Source: Bacillota bacterium
Lineage (GTDB): Bacteria; Bacillota; Clostridia; Lachnospirales; Lachnospiraceae
Assembly (NCBI GenBank): GCA_023424235.1
Contig: JAFAEB010000217.1
Coordinates: 1 to 6,697 of the forward strand
Length of the DNA stretch: 6,697 nucleotides
Direction of reading: 5' to 3'
Numbering within the stretch: the stretch's first letter is position 1; every line of letters begins with the position of its first letter. Shown here piece after piece: positions 4,672-6,697 of this stretch. The notes under the pieces are model-generated. The model was not told where the DNA came from and searched no databases. It saw only the letters and a program-made list of their open reading frames with translations. Both the position numbers and the translations under genes were made by a program.

Positions 4672-5212
4672 TATAAAAGAGTTTAAAAGGGTTATGGTTG
4701 CATTAAAGCCATTTACAAGTACAAGTATATATAATGACAAAATGCAATACATAAAAGCCGATGTTGATAAAGATAATCAAGAGATAAGATTCGAAGCATT
4801 AGACGGTCATAGACTTGCAGTTGAATATTTAAAATGCTCTGCAGATAGTAGTTTCACAGTATATATTAAACCATTTAATATATTAAAAAGTCAAGATAGT
4901 GAAATAGAATTAGAAATTATAGATAACAAACTTCACATATCTACCAATGAATGGTCGTTTAAATTCATCCAACCAGAAGGTATGTGGTTTGACACTAGTA
5001 AAGTCGCAAATCGAGACAATCAAGATAAAGCAGTAAGAATAGGAGTAAATGCCAAACTACTAAGAGAAGCACTAGGCAATATTAATATGAAACATGACAA
5101 AGAACTTGTTGAAATTGAAATAGGCAGCAATCCTATAGAACCCATAATCATTAGAAGTGCAAAAGATAGACGTAACTTTAGATTGGTATTGCCTGTTAGA
5201 TTATCAGACTAA
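4655..5212 (+). CDS. Half-size DNA polymerase III beta-clamp-like protein
   Basis: 185 residues, about half of bacterial DnaN (about 370). The N-terminal MKATIDIKEFKRVMVAL aligns with the start of DnaN domain II. It is followed by the hallmark ALDGHRLAVEY (DGHRLA 50-55), the VYIKPFNIL segment, the IELEIIDNKLHIS strands and a QPEGMWFDTSKV loop matching the 'DGRFPDY' region of DnaN. The C-terminus VRIGVNAKLLREAL, then ELVEIEIGSNPIEPIII and LVLPVRL (179-183), matches the end of DnaN domain III (VMPMRL in E. coli). Domain I and the first half of domain III appear missing. The start ATG 4655 follows AAGGAG (4643-4648); an upstream in-frame ATG at 4574 lacks a site and gives an unrelated extension. 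It could act as a phage tether for DNA enzymes or compete with the host clamp. Ring formation is unknown. Confidence 0.78.
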   Translation: MKATIDIKEFKRVMVALKPFTSTSIYNDKMQYIKADVDKDNQEIRFEALDGHRLAVEYLKCSADSSFTVYIKPFNILKSQDSEIELEIIDNKLHISTNEWSFKFIQPEGMWFDTSKVANRDNQDKAVRIGVNAKLLREALGNINMKHDKELVEIEIGSNPIEPIIIRSAKDRRNFRLVLPVRLSD

Positions 5213-5225
5213 GGAGGAATAATCT

Positions 5226-5393
5226 ATGAATTATAAACCTCAATGTGATAGCTGCAAACACTTCATCACGACAGATAAGACACATAAATCAAGAAAGAGC
5301 AATCTCTTTAAATCACCAATATGGTTTAGAGAGGATACAGGATATTGTAAATTAAGTTATTGCGTGAAAGAGAAAAAGCAAATTAAGATTTAA
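5226..5393 (+). CDS. 55-residue four-cysteine (zinc-binding) small protein
   Basis: A 55-codon frame starts at ATG 5226 with a near-ideal AAGGAGG (5211-5217) 8 nt upstream, just after the clamp gene stop. The product has CDSC (C7, C10) and CKLSYC (C41, C46) flanking a basic, aromatic middle (SRKSNLFKSPIWFRED), a likely zinc-coordinating fold. Lysines dominate the C-terminus. No family is recognised. The strong ribosome site suggests abundant synthesis, and such small zinc proteins in early phage operons often bind nucleic acid or host enzymes; for this one that is inference. Confidence 0.65.
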   Translation: MNYKPQCDSCKHFITTDKTHKSRKSNLFKSPIWFREDTGYCKLSYCVKEKKQIKI

Positions 5394-5408
5394 AAAAGGA
5401 GAATCGTT

Positions 5409-5546
5409 ATGGAAAATAATATTATAGAGTTTCCAGGAGAAATAAATTATTGTCCTTATTGTGGTAGTACAGAGCTAAATGTAGAAGGCGATAGCATTAA
5501 TTGTGATGAATGTGGACGTGACTTTACTGTTATGACGCATGAGTAA
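5409..5546 (+). CDS. 45-residue zinc-ribbon small protein
   Basis: A 45-codon frame starts at ATG 5409 with AAGGAG (5396-5401) 7 nt upstream. The product contains a clear zinc ribbon: CPYCG (C15, C18) and CDECG (C32, C35) separated by 13 residues, with acidic flanks and an RDF after the second knuckle. The spacing is classic for a CxxC-CxxC ribbon, as found in transcription factors and many phage small proteins. Unlike its upstream neighbour it is acidic overall, so a protein-protein role is as likely as DNA binding. It is the last gene of the rightward operon; the next gene is 185 bp away behind its own promoter. Confidence 0.65.
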   Translation: MENNIIEFPGEINYCPYCGSTELNVEGDSINCDECGRDFTVMTHE

Positions 5547-5593
5547 AATTAAGATTTAGTGTAGTAAGTACATTGAAAACTTAATATTGATAG

Positions 5594-5649
5594 TTGACAA
5601 CAGAATTGGGATAAAAAAGTTATATATAATTTATTCTTAATGATATAAT
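5594..5649 (+). promoter_or_regulatory. Candidate promoter(s) for the DUF3888-like gene
   Basis: The 185-bp gap 5547-5731 is very AT-rich. TGATATAAT at 5641-5649 is a perfect extended -10 element (TGnTATAAT) with only a weak -35, and would start RNA near 5656, about 75 nt before the gene. A perfect TTGACA lies at 5594-5599 and another TATAAT at 5625-5630, but their 25-bp spacing is too long for a standard sigma-A promoter. The extended -10 is the preferred call. No operator-like palindrome is obvious here. Confidence 0.5.
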
Positions 5650-5731
5650 ATAAGTATTGATTCACTATTAAAAGCGAATATTTATTTTAGGTTTTAATAT
5701 ATTGTAATTAATTAATGCCAATGGTGAAATC

Positions 5732-6205
5732 ATGAAGAATAAGAAAAAAACGCAACTTATAGTTATACTAATTCTGTCAGGTATATTACTCTTTGAAATG
5801 GTCTTATGTTTACAAAAAAATTACAATTTACCGACATTTAGACAATGTCAAACTACAGTATCAGAAACAAAAGATGAATTAATTATTGCTTCATTTATGG
5901 ACAATATCATTGAAGATAGCAGTAAATTTTACGATAATTACTTTCCGGATGGATTAGGATATATTAATTATATGTATAAAATTAAAAGTATTTATAAAAA
6001 AGGTGAACCAGTGAATATTTACATTACCTTTGAGGGAACACCAATTGTAGGTCCACATATCTCAGTAGGTGATGATGAAATTACTTATAAAGTAGATGTA
6101 TTCGGAAATAAAACCTTAGAAAAATTTATTCATATAAAATCATATGAAATTCCTGAAAGGTTAAATATTAATCTGATTAAGCCTTACCCCGAACCAACGA
6201 ATTAA
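5732..6205 (+). CDS. Membrane-anchored DUF3888-like extracytoplasmic protein
   Basis: 157 residues. Residues 2-6 are KNKKK, followed by a hydrophobic segment at 8-27: an uncleaved anchor or signal peptide. Cys26 is preceded by MVL, a poor lipobox because the residue before the cysteine is Leu, so lipidation is doubtful. The rest is outside the cell by prediction. It resembles DUF3888 (PF13027): a helical part LIIASFMDNIIEDSSKFYDNYF, a YKIKSI strand, then VNIYITFEGTPIVGPHI with the GPH motif (107-109), DDEITYKVDVFG and KFIHIK. DUF3888 function is unknown. A weak GGTGA is the only ribosome site. It lies outside the coupled operon with its own promoter and terminator, unlike every gene to its left, so it is probably a lysogenic-conversion (moron) gene acting at the host surface. 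The family match is by recalled pattern only. Confidence 0.72.
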   Translation: MKNKKKTQLIVILILSGILLFEMVLCLQKNYNLPTFRQCQTTVSETKDELIIASFMDNIIEDSSKFYDNYFPDGLGYINYMYKIKSIYKKGEPVNIYITFEGTPIVGPHISVGDDEITYKVDVFGNKTLEKFIHIKSYEIPERLNINLIKPYPEPTN

Positions 6206-6230
6206 TGCGAATAATAAAAACATAATTACG

Positions 6231-6267
6231 AACCTACCAACTATCAATATAAGCTTGGTAGGTTTTT
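6231..6267 (+). terminator. Rho-independent terminator after the DUF3888-like gene
   Basis: AACCTACCAA (6231-6240) pairs perfectly with TTGGTAGGTT (6255-6264) across a 14-nt loop, and a run of five T (6263-6267) overlaps the end of the stem and continues as GTTGT. It lies 25 bp after the stop of the rightward gene. It also lies about 19 bp beyond the stop of the convergent leftward gene. Read leftward, the T-run (complement of 6216-6220) sits about 10 nt past the stem, so leftward termination would be weaker. Confidence 0.85.
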
Positions 6268-6285
6268 GTTGTACTAAACTAAAAT

Positions 6286-6564
6286 TTAGTTATTAAGTAC
6301 CCATATATGTTCAATATGGTAATAAGTCAACATACACTCTCGTTGTCTACTTCCTACTTGATAAGCACAACAAAAAGAAGTACAACCTTTACCATCCTTA
6401 GTGTACTTTATACCATCAATCTTTACCTTAGTATCATTAATACTAAAGTATAATGGTTTGATTTTACGCTCCTGGTTAGTAACTGCAATTACATTAATGG
6501 GAGTACAACGAGAGTAATCTATATTTGATTTTTCTTCTTTATGAGGATCAAATCCGAAAGGCAT
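6286..6564 (-). CDS. Unknown small protein under LexA-box-like control
   Basis: 92 residues on the minus strand, function not recognised. After a short charged N-terminus the protein is mostly beta-strand-like: TPINVIAVTNQERKIKPLYFSINDTKVKIDGIKY (residues 21-54), a cysteine cluster CTSFCCAY (C61, C65, C66), then RQRECMLTYYHIEHIWVL. The pattern 'I.V.A.....G.I.P..F......KI..I.......F.C......R...L.Y.....W.L' recalls a family of uncharacterised Clostridia proteins. The start is supported by AGGTGG (complement of 6571-6576), 6 nt before the ATG. The promoter immediately upstream holds a perfect 16-bp palindrome between its -35 and -10. It is the only leftward gene in the window and converges on the DUF3888-like gene. 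A damage- or induction-linked role would follow from the operator but is untested. Confidence 0.72.
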   Translation of the reverse strand: MPFGFDPHKEEKSNIDYSRCTPINVIAVTNQERKIKPLYFSINDTKVKIDGIKYTKDGKGCTSFCCAYQVGSRQRECMLTYYHIEHIWVLNN

Positions 6565-6593
6565 AATGCACCACCTAGTTATAAATAATAATC

Positions 6594-6622
6594 ATTATAG
6601 CAAACATATGTTTGCAAATCAA
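6594..6622 (-). promoter_or_regulatory. Leftward promoter for the 6286-6564 gene
   Basis: On the minus strand, TTGATT (complement of 6617-6622) is followed after exactly 17 bp by a perfect TATAAT (complement of 6594-6599). Transcription would begin near 6587, giving a short leader that holds the AGGTGG ribosome site. The spacer is almost entirely occupied by the palindrome at 6600-6615, so a bound repressor would block RNA polymerase directly. Confidence 0.7.
6600..6615. promoter_or_regulatory. LexA/DinR-box-like palindromic operator
   Basis: GCAAACATATGTTTGC is a perfect 16-bp palindrome. Its central AACATATGTT is identical to the core of the Gram-positive LexA box (B. subtilis consensus CGAACRNRYGTTCG); the outer bases differ (CA...TG rather than CG...CG). 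It lies between the divergent genes and inside the leftward promoter spacer. Binding by host LexA, a phage repressor, or the LexA-type winged-helix protein encoded at 2445-2912 are all possible. Confidence 0.7.
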
Positions 6623-6639
6623 TAGAAAGGATTGGAAGT

Positions 6640-6697
6640 ATGAATAACATTGAAACGTCAATAGATGAATTAGAAAAAATGTCTAAGTATGCAAATG
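6640..6697 (+). CDS. Start of a rightward gene (partial, unknown)
   Basis: An open frame from ATG 6640 runs off the right edge; 19 residues are visible (MNNIETSIDELEKMSKYAN), acidic and probably helical. AAAGGA at 6626-6631 sits 8 nt before the ATG, a good ribosome site. It is divergent from the 6286-6564 gene across 75 bp, and the palindromic operator lies 24 bp upstream of its start. I do not see a clear -10/-35 for it. Too little is visible to name a product. Confidence 0.6.
   Translation, partial: MNNIETSIDELEKMSKYAN

Noticed and set aside
5594..5630. Standard promoter from TTGACA 5594-5599 with TATAAT 5625-5630
   Set aside because: The spacing is 25 bp, well outside 16-19 bp; the extended -10 at 5641-5649 is the better candidate.
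5715..5735. Six-codon minicistron overlapping the DUF3888-like start
   Set aside because: No ribosome site and far too short to support; the ATGA overlap is probably chance.
5757..5812. Lipoprotein signal with Cys26 of the DUF3888-like protein
   Set aside because: The residue before the cysteine is Leu rather than Gly/Ala/Ser, so the lipobox is poor; a membrane anchor is the safer reading.

Overview
The window looks like the early (recombination and replication) region of a temperate phage or prophage of a low-GC Gram-positive host. The base composition is about one third G+C by eye. Shine-Dalgarno sites are strong (AAGGAGG type), two genes use TTG starts, and arginine is mostly AGA. Gene order and protein families fit phages of Clostridia (Clostridium or Lachnospiraceae) best. 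Host assignment is inference; no host gene is present.

Left and centre (1-5546): one rightward series of about 15 tightly packed genes, many with 1-17 bp overlaps. It begins with the tail of a gene that is probably a RecT-type annealing protein. Next come a PD-(D/E)XK nuclease, a small HNH-like protein, a RusA Holliday-junction resolvase, a DnaD-like replisome organizer with an Asn-rich linker, and a Cys-rich protein fused to a LexA-type winged helix. After these lie several small unknown proteins, a Dam-type adenine methyltransferase, a half-size relative of the DNA polymerase III beta clamp, and two tiny four-cysteine proteins. Together these would resect, anneal and resolve DNA, load the host replisome, tether DNA enzymes and mark the phage DNA.

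Right (5547-6267): an AT-rich gap with a candidate promoter, a membrane-anchored protein resembling DUF3888, and a strong intrinsic terminator. This is an autonomous 'moron'-like cassette and probably the functional break after the early operon.

Far right (6268-6697): a leftward gene for a small unknown protein and the start of a rightward gene, separated by 75 bp. A perfect 16-bp palindrome there, close to the Gram-positive LexA (DinR/Cheo) box, fills the spacer of the leftward promoter. An 11-bp copy of the same motif lies just after the LexA-type winged-helix gene. This suggests a small regulatory circuit inside the element.

No tRNA, rRNA, CRISPR array or insertion sequence was seen, and no stretch over 300 bp lacks a gene.
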